From positions 1 through 64,000 of the forward strand of contig NZ_BAZX01000021.1 in assembly GCF_001310955.1 (NCBI RefSeq): 64,000 nucleotides of DNA, written 5' to 3'. The position numbers and the translations under genes are program-made. The notes beneath the pieces are model-generated. The model saw nothing but the letters and a program-made list of their open reading frames with translations. It had not been told where the DNA came from and searched no databases. Shown piece by piece: positions 46,010-54,930 of the stretch (position 1 is the first letter of the stretch; every line of letters begins with the position of its first letter). The DNA is from Marinifilum fragile JCM 15579. Lineage in GTDB: Bacteria; Bacteroidota; Bacteroidia; Bacteroidales; Marinifilaceae.

Positions 46010-47215
46010 ATGCAAAACCAAACAAAAAAAATACTAATTCTTGGGGGAACCTCCTTTCAAATTCCTTGCATTAAATATGCAAAGGCCAAGGGCTTTCATG
46101 TAATTACTTGTGATTATAATCCAGATAATCCTGGACACAAATATTCCGATGAGTTTTATAATGTTAGCACCACGGATCTGAAGGGGGTTCTAAAATTAGG
46201 ACGAAAGTTAGAAATAGATGGTGTTTTGGCTTATGCATCAGATCCTGCAGCACCTACAGCAGCTTATGTGGCAGAGAAAATGGGATTGCCAGGAAATCCA
46301 TACAAGTCGGTTAAGACCTTATCTGAAAAAGATTTGTACAAAAGCTTTTTAAGATTAAAGAAATTTAATACGCCATCGTACGGAGCTTATGGAAGTTTGA
46401 AAGACTTTTCGGGTTCCAGTGATGAATTCAGGTATCCTATCATTGTAAAGCCAGTTGACTCTAGTGGGAGTAAAGGGATTAGTGCTGTAAATGACTTTTG
46501 GGAAATGGATAAGGCAATTGATTATGCCATGAAATTCTCTCAATGTAAAAGGTTTATTGTAGAAGAGTTTATTGAAAAGAAATATCCGCAATTGGATGGA
46601 GATATTTTTGTTTATGATGGTAAAATTATTGCCTACTATTTAGGAGATCAGAGGAACGATGTTGAGGTAAACCCGTTTGTTCCTTCAAGTATTAATTATC
46701 CATCCTTGTTACCAGAACACATTCATGCTAAAATTCAATCGGAGTTGCAGCGAGCTATTGATTTACTGAAAATAAAGTTTGGTGGCTTTAATATTGAAGT
46801 GATTGTAGATGAAAATGATGAGGTGTTCCTGATTGAGATTGGTGCGAGAAATGGAGGCAATTGTATTCCGGATATCATTAAATGTGCCAGTAATGTTGAT
46901 ATGATAAAAATGAGCGTGGATGCTTGTATGGGAGAAGAGCCAAGAATCCACAACCGTAAGGATATTGATAAGTTTTATTCAACTTATGTAATTCATTCCA
47001 ATAGGGATGGAAAATTTAAATCGGTTAAGGTTCATGAAAATATAAGCGACTATGTTCTTGACATCAGGTTGATGGTTGAAAAGGGTGGAGATGTCTTCAA
47101 GTTTAAGGGTTCGAACTGTACAGTTGGAATTGGGCTACTTGAATTTCCAAACCTTGAGATACGCAACGAAATGATGGATAAGATTGAAGAATTTATAGCA
47201 GTTGAACTCGAATAG
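46010..47215 (+). CDS. ATP-grasp ligase-like protein 1
   Basis: This 401-residue protein has an N-terminal pre-ATP-grasp Rossmann-like domain (KKILILGGTSFQIPCIKYAK) and an ATP-grasp domain (about 110-310). The latter has YPIIVKPVDSSGSKGI, FIVEEFIE and the metal-binding EVFLIEIGARNGGNC. Such proteins join a carboxylic acid to an amine or thiol through an acyl-phosphate. Placed between WbqC and a PLP-enzyme gene, it probably builds an amide-linked decoration of the glycan (inference). Confidence 0.88.
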   Translation: MQNQTKKILILGGTSFQIPCIKYAKAKGFHVITCDYNPDNPGHKYSDEFYNVSTTDLKGVLKLGRKLEIDGVLAYASDPAAPTAAYVAEKMGLPGNPYKSVKTLSEKDLYKSFLRLKKFNTPSYGAYGSLKDFSGSSDEFRYPIIVKPVDSSGSKGISAVNDFWEMDKAIDYAMKFSQCKRFIVEEFIEKKYPQLDGDIFVYDGKIIAYYLGDQRNDVEVNPFVPSSINYPSLLPEHIHAKIQSELQRAIDLLKIKFGGFNIEVIVDENDEVFLIEIGARNGGNCIPDIIKCASNVDMIKMSVDACMGEEPRIHNRKDIDKFYSTYVIHSNRDGKFKSVKVHENISDYVLDIRLMVEKGGDVFKFKGSNCTVGIGLLEFPNLEIRNEMMDKIEEFIAVELE

Positions 47216-47218
47216 GAT

Positions 47219-48178
47219 ATGGTTAGGGCGATTGGTGGATATTTCGAGTTGGAAAACCGATTCGAATCGGAGTACTATCCGAATTTAATTCGTTTAAATA
47301 CCGGACGAAACTGCCTGGAATACATCCTAAGAGCTCGAGAATATAAAAAAATCTATTTGCCTGAATATTCTTGTGATGCAGTCATGGAACCCATTTTAAA
47401 ATTGGGACTGGAATATGAGAAGTATCCAATTAATATGCAATTGGAACCAGATCAACTCATTTATCCAGAAAAGGATGAGGCCTTTTTGGTAATCAATTAC
47501 TTCGGATTAAAAGGGAGATATGTGAATTTTTTGACAAGGCGTATGCACAATTTAATAGTGGACAATTCTCAGGCTTTTTTTGAAGTGCCAGTGCAAGGCT
47601 TCGATACCTTTTATTCAGCAAGAAAATTTTTTGGAGTAAGCGATGGAGCCTATTTGAGTACCGATAGTGCACCATATATGGATTTTAAGCAAGAGATATC
47701 CTGGAAAAGAAGTGAGCACTTGTTGCGAAGACTGGAGAATGGTCCTAATGATGGATATCCGGCATTCAAAAGAAATGAAGAGTATTTGTGTGGGCAGGAG
47801 ATAAAGTTGATGTCGGATTTAACCTACAGAATTCTATCGAGTATTGACTATGCTGCTGTTAAAAGTAGAAGGAATCGCAATTTTCAATACCTACACTTAA
47901 AGTTGAAAGGATACAATGGCTTAAGCATTAATGATGCAGATATTGATGGACCAATGGTTTATCCTTTTTATGTGGAAAATGATGATTTACGAAAAGAATT
48001 GATGCTGCAGGAAATCTATACTGCAAGCTATTGGCCAAGTGTAATCCAAAATGTAGAATCGGATAAACTAGAATATAAATTGGCCAAATATCTGATTCCA
48101 CTTCCTGTAGATCAGCGCTACGGATTATTAGATATGGATAGGATTTGTAAATTGATTATACAATTGTTGAAGCAATGA
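47219..48178 (+). CDS. DegT-like PLP-dependent enzyme, divergent
   Basis: This 319-residue protein is shorter than standard DegT enzymes (about 370-400) but keeps a fold-type I PLP pattern. It has RLNTGRNCLEYILRARE (PLP phosphate-binding region), IYLPEYSCDAVMEPILKLG, a DNSQAFFEVP segment matching the usual D-x-A-x-x-G position, and the likely Schiff-base Lys in FYSARKFFGVSDGAYL. The reaction is unknown. It starts 4 nt after the ATP-grasp gene and overlaps the next gene by 4 nt, so it is tightly coupled to both. Confidence 0.75.
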   Translation: MVRAIGGYFELENRFESEYYPNLIRLNTGRNCLEYILRAREYKKIYLPEYSCDAVMEPILKLGLEYEKYPINMQLEPDQLIYPEKDEAFLVINYFGLKGRYVNFLTRRMHNLIVDNSQAFFEVPVQGFDTFYSARKFFGVSDGAYLSTDSAPYMDFKQEISWKRSEHLLRRLENGPNDGYPAFKRNEEYLCGQEIKLMSDLTYRILSSIDYAAVKSRRNRNFQYLHLKLKGYNGLSINDADIDGPMVYPFYVENDDLRKELMLQEIYTASYWPSVIQNVESDKLEYKLAKYLIPLPVDQRYGLLDMDRICKLIIQLLKQ

Positions 48179-49347
48179 AGTATATCGAAATCGCATTTTG
48201 GTTTCTCATCTTTTTTGTAGCCTTTTACCTAAAAGGATTTACAGTTGGTGGACAGGAGATGGTTTACTTGTGGAAACTGCCTTTACTGTTGTTCTTGATC
48301 TCGCGAGTGGTTGGTCAGGAAACAAAGCATGCCTTTCTGGTTTTGGCTTACTTGTTTGCAGCTAAGAATTTGGTGAATGTATCATTCTTTAAGTTTCCCG
48401 TAGACTCAATTATAAATTTTATAAAGTATCTAACCATACCGGTTTTTGTTCATTGGATTTACCTAAATATTAATAGTGCAAGTGCTTTAAAAAAGTTAAG
48501 GTTAGTGCCTGTTTACATGGCAGCCTTTTTTATCATGTGCAACATACCCTACTATTTGGGAGTGTTTGCTGCACCAGTAACCACAATGTTGTGGATGGAG
48601 GACACACAAATTGATGGATTAATTGGAATGCTCGGAGCACCACATTATACCTCTGCAGTACTGGCAGTTGCAAGTGTTGTGCTTCTTGATTTTGTGGCTA
48701 ATAAAAGAGGGAACTTAAAAGTGAATCTTATAGTGATTCCCATCCTGATTATAGGTGTGTTTTTTCTTTTTAAAACCTATACAAGAACAGGTTGGATGAT
48801 GTTTTTGGTTGGTGTTATTGTTTTATTTGCCAGAAAAGTATCTTTTAAAAACTTAGGCAAAATTGCTGCTTTTGGAGTGCTGATGGCAATTGGTTTGTCG
48901 GTATTGTTTCAAACCAACGAGGGATTTCGAAGAAGGATCATGGATGATCGAGCGGGGCAGGAAGACAAATCGGCTTATGAAACAGTTGGATCAGGGCGAT
49001 TGCAAATTGCTGAAATATACATTACTAATTTGTATCAGAGTAATTTTGTGACCTACTTGTTTGGTATGGGAATGGAAGAATCGCAACGACGATATGAAAA
49101 GAAAGATGGCATGCCTTTGTTTGCACACAATGGATTTATTCAAACTTTAGTTGACAATGGAATTATTGGTTTCATTTTGTATATGTTATTTCTGATCACA
49201 CTCTATAGGGCCATTGCAGGGGCCGAAAGTAGTCACAATCAATTGACAATGGCGATGTTTTTTATGTTTCTGTCATGTTTGGCTACTCAGCAAGCCAATT
49301 ATTTTCTGGTGGATGTATTTCTGTCCATTTATATTGGAATAGCTTGA
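48175..49347 (+). CDS. O-antigen polymerase/ligase-like membrane protein (Wzy-type)
   Basis: This 390-residue protein has about 10-12 hydrophobic segments. The Wzy_C-type part includes YTRTGWMMFLVGVIVLF and a large loop with GSGRLQIAEIYITNLYQS, LFGMGME and FAHNGFIQTLVDNGIIGFILY, typical of O-antigen polymerases and ligases. In this locus it is the best candidate for repeat-unit polymerase. It starts 4 nt inside the preceding gene (ATGA overlap). Confidence 0.85.
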   Translation: MKYIEIAFWFLIFFVAFYLKGFTVGGQEMVYLWKLPLLLFLISRVVGQETKHAFLVLAYLFAAKNLVNVSFFKFPVDSIINFIKYLTIPVFVHWIYLNINSASALKKLRLVPVYMAAFFIMCNIPYYLGVFAAPVTTMLWMEDTQIDGLIGMLGAPHYTSAVLAVASVVLLDFVANKRGNLKVNLIVIPILIIGVFFLFKTYTRTGWMMFLVGVIVLFARKVSFKNLGKIAAFGVLMAIGLSVLFQTNEGFRRRIMDDRAGQEDKSAYETVGSGRLQIAEIYITNLYQSNFVTYLFGMGMEESQRRYEKKDGMPLFAHNGFIQTLVDNGIIGFILYMLFLITLYRAIAGAESSHNQLTMAMFFMFLSCLATQQANYFLVDVFLSIYIGIA

Positions 49348-49449
49348 TTGAATCAAGGGTAAATCGTTATATCGATTTTAAAAAGAAATCTGACATCTAC
49401 AAAAACATGAAACCCTCATATCCTGTCTACAAAAGATAAGATCAAATAA

Positions 49450-50592
49450 ATGTATAGCTTTAGTTTAATTACATTAGAAGACCTTCAGAAGATTGAGTAC
49501 TCCAGTAAGTTTCCGGGGACTCAGACTTCTTGGATTGCAGATTGGTATCATACATTCAAAAAGCATAACGATAATCATTTTGGGCTTGATAAAAAAGCTT
49601 ACATCATTACTGCTTATGAGGGAAATAAGTTAGTTGCCATTGTACCCTTAATGAGGCTCACGCGAACCTATTTCAAATACTTTAAGTTGCAGTTTCTTGA
49701 ATTTCTTGGGCAGCAATGGTCGGGAATGGGGCATGATATAATAGTAATCGGTAAGCTGGAAGCTGGTTTTGTTGATGCGTTGTTTTATTGGATCAAAAGA
49801 AATATTTCCTATCATTTTTTATTTCTTAAATATCTTCCATCAAATAGTAGGTTAAAATCTAAGTTTCGTTTTTATCAATATGCTGGCGCTCCGTTTGTTC
49901 AAACATCTTCTTTTTCAGATTACGAAAAATTTCGATTAAATGTGTACTCCAGAAAATTCAGAGAAGATCTTCGAAGAACCTATAGAAGAATTAAAAGAGA
50001 TGGTTTTAAAATGGAGGTAGAACAACATGAAATTGATGAATACAGTTTAGCGGCCATAAGGAATATCTCGGCAAGTAAAACTACTGATGGGAAAAGTGAT
50101 TTGTATGAAAACAAACTCAAAGAAGATTTTCATTTAAAGATATACAGGCAGAATCCATCAAAAGTGGTTTTTATAAAGTTTAATGGTGAAGCTGTAGCTT
50201 ATGGTACTTTGATAGATATTAATGGACAAAGGATTGGTGTTGACTCTGCTTTTGATAGAAGATTCAGAAAATACGGTGTTGGAATTCATTGTATTGATCA
50301 AGTAATTCGTAGTGGATTTGAAGACAATGTTGAAAAATTATCATTCGGATTAGGAATGGATACCTATAAATTTCAGTTTACCAATTGTATTGAAGAATTT
50401 TTCATGTGCTATGACTTTAAAATCAGATTGAAGTCATTGTTGGTATTGCCTTATTTTCATTACCGTATAAAAAAAATGAATCAGGATGTTTCTGCGGTCA
50501 TGGAGAGAAATAAGCAGCAAGCAAAAACTGCATCAGAGCATAATAAAACCTCTAATGACAAATTCAATTTTGTTGAAAGTGTTGAGATATAG
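49450..50592 (+). CDS. CelD/BcsL-like GNAT acyltransferase, paralogue 1
   Basis: This 380-residue member of the Acetyltransf_6 (CelD/FemAB-like) family has an N-terminal half (LVAIVPLMRLTRTYFKYFKLQFLEFLGQQWSG-type segment) and a C-terminal GNAT-like half. The latter has VAYGTLIDINGQRIGVDSAF, the acyl-CoA-site-like YGVGIHCIDQVIR, and LSFGLGMDTYKFQF. It is the first of three tandem paralogues. It probably transfers an acyl or aminoacyl group to a sugar amine in the cytoplasm; the donor is unknown. The C-terminal 40 residues are polar and probably disordered. Confidence 0.85.
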   Translation: MYSFSLITLEDLQKIEYSSKFPGTQTSWIADWYHTFKKHNDNHFGLDKKAYIITAYEGNKLVAIVPLMRLTRTYFKYFKLQFLEFLGQQWSGMGHDIIVIGKLEAGFVDALFYWIKRNISYHFLFLKYLPSNSRLKSKFRFYQYAGAPFVQTSSFSDYEKFRLNVYSRKFREDLRRTYRRIKRDGFKMEVEQHEIDEYSLAAIRNISASKTTDGKSDLYENKLKEDFHLKIYRQNPSKVVFIKFNGEAVAYGTLIDINGQRIGVDSAFDRRFRKYGVGIHCIDQVIRSGFEDNVEKLSFGLGMDTYKFQFTNCIEEFFMCYDFKIRLKSLLVLPYFHYRIKKMNQDVSAVMERNKQQAKTASEHNKTSNDKFNFVESVEI

Positions 50593-50631
50593 ATTTATTA
50601 TACGCAAAGAAGTTTAATGCCCTAAGTTCTA

Positions 50632-51810
50632 ATGTATCGTTTCCAAACCATTTCGATTGAAGAACTCAAAAATTTTGAATACAACACCAATTGTCCTAGT
50701 TGTAGATTCGAATGGATTTATAGTTGGTATCAGGTTTTTGAGAAAGTGGAAAACAATATTGTTGGGTTTAAAAAGAAGCCCTTCATCATTCTTGTTTATA
50801 AGGAGGAGAAGTTAACTGCGATTATTCCTTTATTAAAATTAGTGAGGATATACTTTAAGTTTATTCGCATATCCTTTCTTGAATTTTTTGGTCAACAATG
50901 GTCTAGCTTAGGGAATGATATTTTGATTATTGAGGAAGTTGATAAACTGTTTTATCGTGAATTGAGGCATTGGATCAGGAAAAACATTTCCTATGATATC
51001 ATTTTTCTAAAGTACATACCAAAGCAGTCCGAATTGGTAAAGTGTTTCCGATTGTTTCATTATTCAGTAGCTCCTTGTGTACAATTAAATCGATATGAAG
51101 AATATCAGGATTTTAATAAAGAAGTATACTCCAAAAAGTTTAGAGAAGAACTTAAACGTACCGCAAGAAAGTTGGCAAGAGAAAATTTGGAATATACTAT
51201 AGAGGTTAGAGCGGTTAGTAAAGAAAATTTAAAATTGATCAAGCATATCTCAAAATCAAAGGAGATAGATGGCAAAAGTTTTTTATATGGAAACTTCGAA
51301 AAAGAAGCCTTTCATTTAAGTATTTATGAGAGTTTTCCATCTCAGATAATATTGCTAAAGCTCAATGATGAGATTGTTGCCTATTCTACTTCAATTGATT
51401 GGCAAGGAAAGCGATTGGCAATTGACTCATCCTTTAATAGAAGATTTCGAAAATATGGTATTGGGATTCACTGCGTAGATTCTTTTATCAGGAATGCATT
51501 TGATGATAAGATGAAGAAATTATCATTGGGTATGGGACATGATTCTTACAAGTTCAGGTTTTGTGACGATATGGATCAATTTTTTATGTGTTTTGATTAC
51601 AAAATCAGTTGGAAATCTTTATTGGCTTTGCCCTACATTAAGTATAGATTGATCAAAACTGACAAAGAGATTCTAGCAAAAAACCAAAAGATATCCGCAA
51701 TCATAGAAAAGAATAAGCAAAAGAGTAGAATCAAGGAAGACTTAAAAATAAAACCGAACCATCAAACCTCTAATAATAAAACAAATATTACTGAGCGAGT
51801 TGAAATGTAG
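50632..51810 (+). CDS. CelD/BcsL-like GNAT acyltransferase, paralogue 2
   Basis: This 392-residue protein is colinear with paralogue 1, matching LEFFGQQWSSLGNDI, KKFREELKRTARK, SKSKEIDGKSFLYG, RKYGIGIHCVDSFIR and LSLGMGHDSYKFRF. The disordered tail ends NxTSNNKxNxxExVEM, like paralogue 1, showing that the copies are full-length duplicates. The residues differ widely, so substrate specificity may differ. The 39-nt gap before it closely resembles the gap before paralogue 3. Confidence 0.85.
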   Translation: MYRFQTISIEELKNFEYNTNCPSCRFEWIYSWYQVFEKVENNIVGFKKKPFIILVYKEEKLTAIIPLLKLVRIYFKFIRISFLEFFGQQWSSLGNDILIIEEVDKLFYRELRHWIRKNISYDIIFLKYIPKQSELVKCFRLFHYSVAPCVQLNRYEEYQDFNKEVYSKKFREELKRTARKLARENLEYTIEVRAVSKENLKLIKHISKSKEIDGKSFLYGNFEKEAFHLSIYESFPSQIILLKLNDEIVAYSTSIDWQGKRLAIDSSFNRRFRKYGIGIHCVDSFIRNAFDDKMKKLSLGMGHDSYKFRFCDDMDQFFMCFDYKISWKSLLALPYIKYRLIKTDKEILAKNQKISAIIEKNKQKSRIKEDLKIKPNHQTSNNKTNITERVEM

Positions 51811-51848
51811 AATGGTATTATCCTAAAGAGTTTAAACCCTAAAATCTA

Positions 51849-52925
51849 ATGTATAATTTTAAAACCATTTCAATTAAAGAACTTGAGAACCTGGAATATA
51901 AAGCAAATTTTCCTAGCAATAGATTCGAATGGATTTATAGTTGGTATGAGGTTTTCGAGAAAGTAGAAAACAATGTAATAGGCTATCAGAAGCAAGCTTA
52001 TATTGTTACTGCTTATGAGAACAACCAATTGGTTGCCATTATTCCTCTTGTTAAGCTAATTCGTAAGTTTTGTAAATGTATAAAGCTTGAATTTGTTGAG
52101 TTCCTTGGACAGCAATGGTCTTGTATTGGACATGATTTAATCGTACTCAAAGAATTAGATTCTGGTTTTATTAAGCAGCTTCTTAGCTGGATCAAAAAGA
52201 ACATTCGTTATCATTTCATTTTTTTCAAATATGTTCCTAAAAAATCGATTCTGACAAAAGACTTTAAAATGTATCGATACTCGGGAGCTCCCATGATTTG
52301 TATTTCGGATTACAGAGATTACAATGAGTTTGCTGAAAAGGTTTATGCAAAGAAGTTTCGGAAGAAGTTAGACAGAACCTTACGAAAGATTGAAAAAGAT
52401 GGATTTCGTTTAAGTCTGTCCTACGAGGAAATCAACACATCTAATTTTGAGACCATTAAGAGAATTTCCAAATCTAAAATGCTGGATGGAAAAAGTTTTG
52501 TATATGATGATGTAAACAAGGAAAAGTTTCATAAAAGTCTTTACAGTAAGTTTCCGTCGCATGTGATGTTCGCCAAGTTTAATGATTACCCGGTTGCCTA
52601 CGTGGCAAATATAGATTGTGATAATGCAAGGATTGCCATTGATTGTGCTTTTGATCGCGATTATAGAATTTATGGAGTAGGTGTTCAGTGCATGGATTGT
52701 AACATTCGAAAGTCATTTTCGCTGAACAAGGAGAAATACTCTTTCGGAGTTGGCATGGATGTATATAAATTCCAGTTCACAAAAACTGCAATGCCATTTT
52801 ACATGTGTTTCGGACTGCAGAATCGACTGAAGTCATTTATAGCAAAGCCATTTGTTTTATATAGAGCAAAGAAATCAGATGAAAAAGCCAAACAGGAATT
52901 TGAAGGAGTAGAAGAATTCGTATGA
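51849..52925 (+). CDS. CelD/BcsL-like GNAT acyltransferase, paralogue 3
   Basis: This 358-residue third copy has VEFLGQQWSCIGHDLIVL, AKKFRKKLDRTLRKIEKDG, SKSKMLDGKSFVYDD and YGVGVQCMDCNIRKSF. It lacks the long polar tail of the other two. Its last 4 nt overlap the polysaccharide deacetylase gene (ATGA), so it is coupled to it. The N-terminal FEWIYSWYEVFEKVENNVIG is closer to paralogue 2 than to paralogue 1. Confidence 0.85.
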   Translation: MYNFKTISIKELENLEYKANFPSNRFEWIYSWYEVFEKVENNVIGYQKQAYIVTAYENNQLVAIIPLVKLIRKFCKCIKLEFVEFLGQQWSCIGHDLIVLKELDSGFIKQLLSWIKKNIRYHFIFFKYVPKKSILTKDFKMYRYSGAPMICISDYRDYNEFAEKVYAKKFRKKLDRTLRKIEKDGFRLSLSYEEINTSNFETIKRISKSKMLDGKSFVYDDVNKEKFHKSLYSKFPSHVMFAKFNDYPVAYVANIDCDNARIAIDCAFDRDYRIYGVGVQCMDCNIRKSFSLNKEKYSFGVGMDVYKFQFTKTAMPFYMCFGLQNRLKSFIAKPFVLYRAKKSDEKAKQEFEGVEEFV

Positions 52926-53833
52926 AAAAACTAATTGCCAACATATTGGGATACCTATTGCTGTTGATATTTGGTAAAACCGCTATAAAGCAGTTCGATA
53001 AGCAAGTACTATCCATCTATTTTCACGATCCTTCGCTTTTCCTTTTTGAAGGAATAATCGGTTTTTTGCTTTCGAAAGGTTTCAGGTTCATTTCGGAAGA
53101 AGAATATTTTCAGATCATAAGTGGAGAGAAAGATACAGAAGGAAGAACTGCCTTTATTTCCTTTGACGACGGCTGGAAGGGCAATTTAAGATTGATTCCG
53201 GTTCTTGAGAAATATCAAATACCAGCAACTTTCTTTATTCCCGTTCGACCTGTAATGACTGGAAATTTTTGGTGGGAGTATGCAGCTAAAGTGGTAGAGG
53301 AAAATCAGGAATTTAAATCTGTTGAAGAACTGAAGAAATTGACAAATCATAGTAGGATGCAGTTAATTAGAGGTGCAGCTGCAAGATATGAATTAAAGAG
53401 ATCATGTATTGAACTGTCAGAATTAAAACGCTTGAGTGAAAATCCATTCATTACAATTGGATCTCATACCTATCATCATCCGATTACCATAAAATGTTCG
53501 GATGAGGAATTGGAATTTGAGTATCGTGAATCTAAAAAAGCATTGGAAGAGTGGTTGTCAGTTGAAATTAATTCGTTTTCCTTTCCCAATGGTGACTATA
53601 ACCAAAGAGATTTGGCCTTACTGAAGAAGTATAATTACAAGATGGCTTTTACTGTGAATCCTGAATTGAATTCGAATTTCATCTCAGAGTTCCAGATTCC
53701 AAGAGTCTCCATCAATTCAAATGGAGGAAAATATGAGAACATTGCGCGCATGCTTCGGGTTTGGCACAAATTTGTTCAGCCGCTGCAGCAAAAGCAAGCA
53801 TTGCTATTCAAACCTAAATTATCAGGGAGTTAA
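52922..53833 (+). CDS. NodB-type polysaccharide deacetylase
   Basis: This 303-residue protein has carbohydrate esterase 4 motifs. They are SIYFHDP near the start, TAFISFDDGWKGN (motif 1 with the metal and base Asp), GSHTYHHP (motif 2 metal His pair) and FSFPNGDYN (motif 3). It should remove N- or O-acetyl groups from the glycan. The hydrophobic N-terminus (LIANILGYLLLLIFG) may be a membrane anchor rather than a cleaved signal. Confidence 0.9.
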   Translation: MKKLIANILGYLLLLIFGKTAIKQFDKQVLSIYFHDPSLFLFEGIIGFLLSKGFRFISEEEYFQIISGEKDTEGRTAFISFDDGWKGNLRLIPVLEKYQIPATFFIPVRPVMTGNFWWEYAAKVVEENQEFKSVEELKKLTNHSRMQLIRGAAARYELKRSCIELSELKRLSENPFITIGSHTYHHPITIKCSDEELEFEYRESKKALEEWLSVEINSFSFPNGDYNQRDLALLKKYNYKMAFTVNPELNSNFISEFQIPRVSINSNGGKYENIARMLRVWHKFVQPLQQKQALLFKPKLSGS

Positions 53834-53847
53834 AATTATTTAATCGG

Positions 53848-54930
53848 ATGAAAGAGGTTCTATACATAGCGCCGGGGAATCAGAATTCGAAAGGGGGAAT
53901 TGGATTGTGTGTAAACAATTATTCAAAACACATGTCCGACTTTAAGGTTTTGGTTACGCATCGGTTTACATCCAAATTGATGAATACTTTGTGGTTCCCG
54001 ATTTGCATTGTAGAGTTGTTGTGGATCCTGATTAAAGATCGGGATATTAAAATTCTTCACATTCATGGAGCATCGAAAGGTAGTTTTTACAGGAAATACA
54101 TTTTGTATGCATTTGCGAGAGCCTTTTCCAATAAGAAAATCATCTATCACATACATGGAGGAGGGTTTCGGGACTTTTTCCTGGGATCATCAAAGTTTAT
54201 ACAGCGTAGAATTCGATATGTAATTAATACTGCAGACCTGGTGATCTGCTTGTCGGAAAAATGGAAGCATTTTTACACCAGTGCCTTTAAGCCGAAACAG
54301 ATTAGAATCTTAAATAACATGATTCTTCCGCCGCTTAACACGGAAAGAAAGCCATCCAATGATAAATTTAGATTGTTATTCCTGGGATTAATTGGAGATA
54401 ACAAAGGCATTTTCGACTTGATTAAGATTATTGCAAAAAACAGGAAGCAATTTGAAGATAAACTGGAGCTTGTTATTGCCGGGAATGGGGAAGTAGATCG
54501 ATTGACCAATACCATTTCGAAATGGAAGGTGCAGAAAATCGTTCATTTTAATGGTTGGGCCAACAAAGAAATGAAAGAAGAGTTGTTTCGGTCATCAGAT
54601 GCATTTATTCTGCCATCCTATAAAGAAGGTTTGCCTTTGTCAATACTGGAAGCCATGAGTTATGGTTTGCCTATAATATCAAGTAAAGTGGGAGGAATTC
54701 CAGATCTCATTCACAAAGGGAAAAATGGAATACTTGTGGTTCCCGGTAATCAAAGAGCCATTAAAAATGCAATCGTTAAGTTGATGACGAACCAAGATCT
54801 TTGCGAAAACTACTCACAAAATTCAACAAGAGCAGTTGTTGATTTTTATCCAGATCGTGTATTAAAATCATTATTCTCAATCTACCATGAACTACAGGGG
54901 AATAAGGGATTACTTTTTGAGCAAAATTAA
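53848..54930 (+). CDS. Family 4 glycosyltransferase
   Basis: This 360-residue GT-B enzyme has an N-terminal NSKGGIGLCVNNYSKHM. The C-terminal nucleotide-sugar domain has RLLFLGLIGDNKGIFDLI, the HFNGWANKEMKEELFRSSDAFILPSYKEGLPLSILEAM pattern (the E-G-x-P-x-x-x-x-E motif is clear) and GGIPDLIHKGKNGILV. It adds a sugar to the repeat unit. Its end overlaps the following CapK-type gene by 44 nt in a different frame. Confidence 0.93.
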   Translation: MKEVLYIAPGNQNSKGGIGLCVNNYSKHMSDFKVLVTHRFTSKLMNTLWFPICIVELLWILIKDRDIKILHIHGASKGSFYRKYILYAFARAFSNKKIIYHIHGGGFRDFFLGSSKFIQRRIRYVINTADLVICLSEKWKHFYTSAFKPKQIRILNNMILPPLNTERKPSNDKFRLLFLGLIGDNKGIFDLIKIIAKNRKQFEDKLELVIAGNGEVDRLTNTISKWKVQKIVHFNGWANKEMKEELFRSSDAFILPSYKEGLPLSILEAMSYGLPIISSKVGGIPDLIHKGKNGILVVPGNQRAIKNAIVKLMTNQDLCENYSQNSTRAVVDFYPDRVLKSLFSIYHELQGNKGLLFEQN

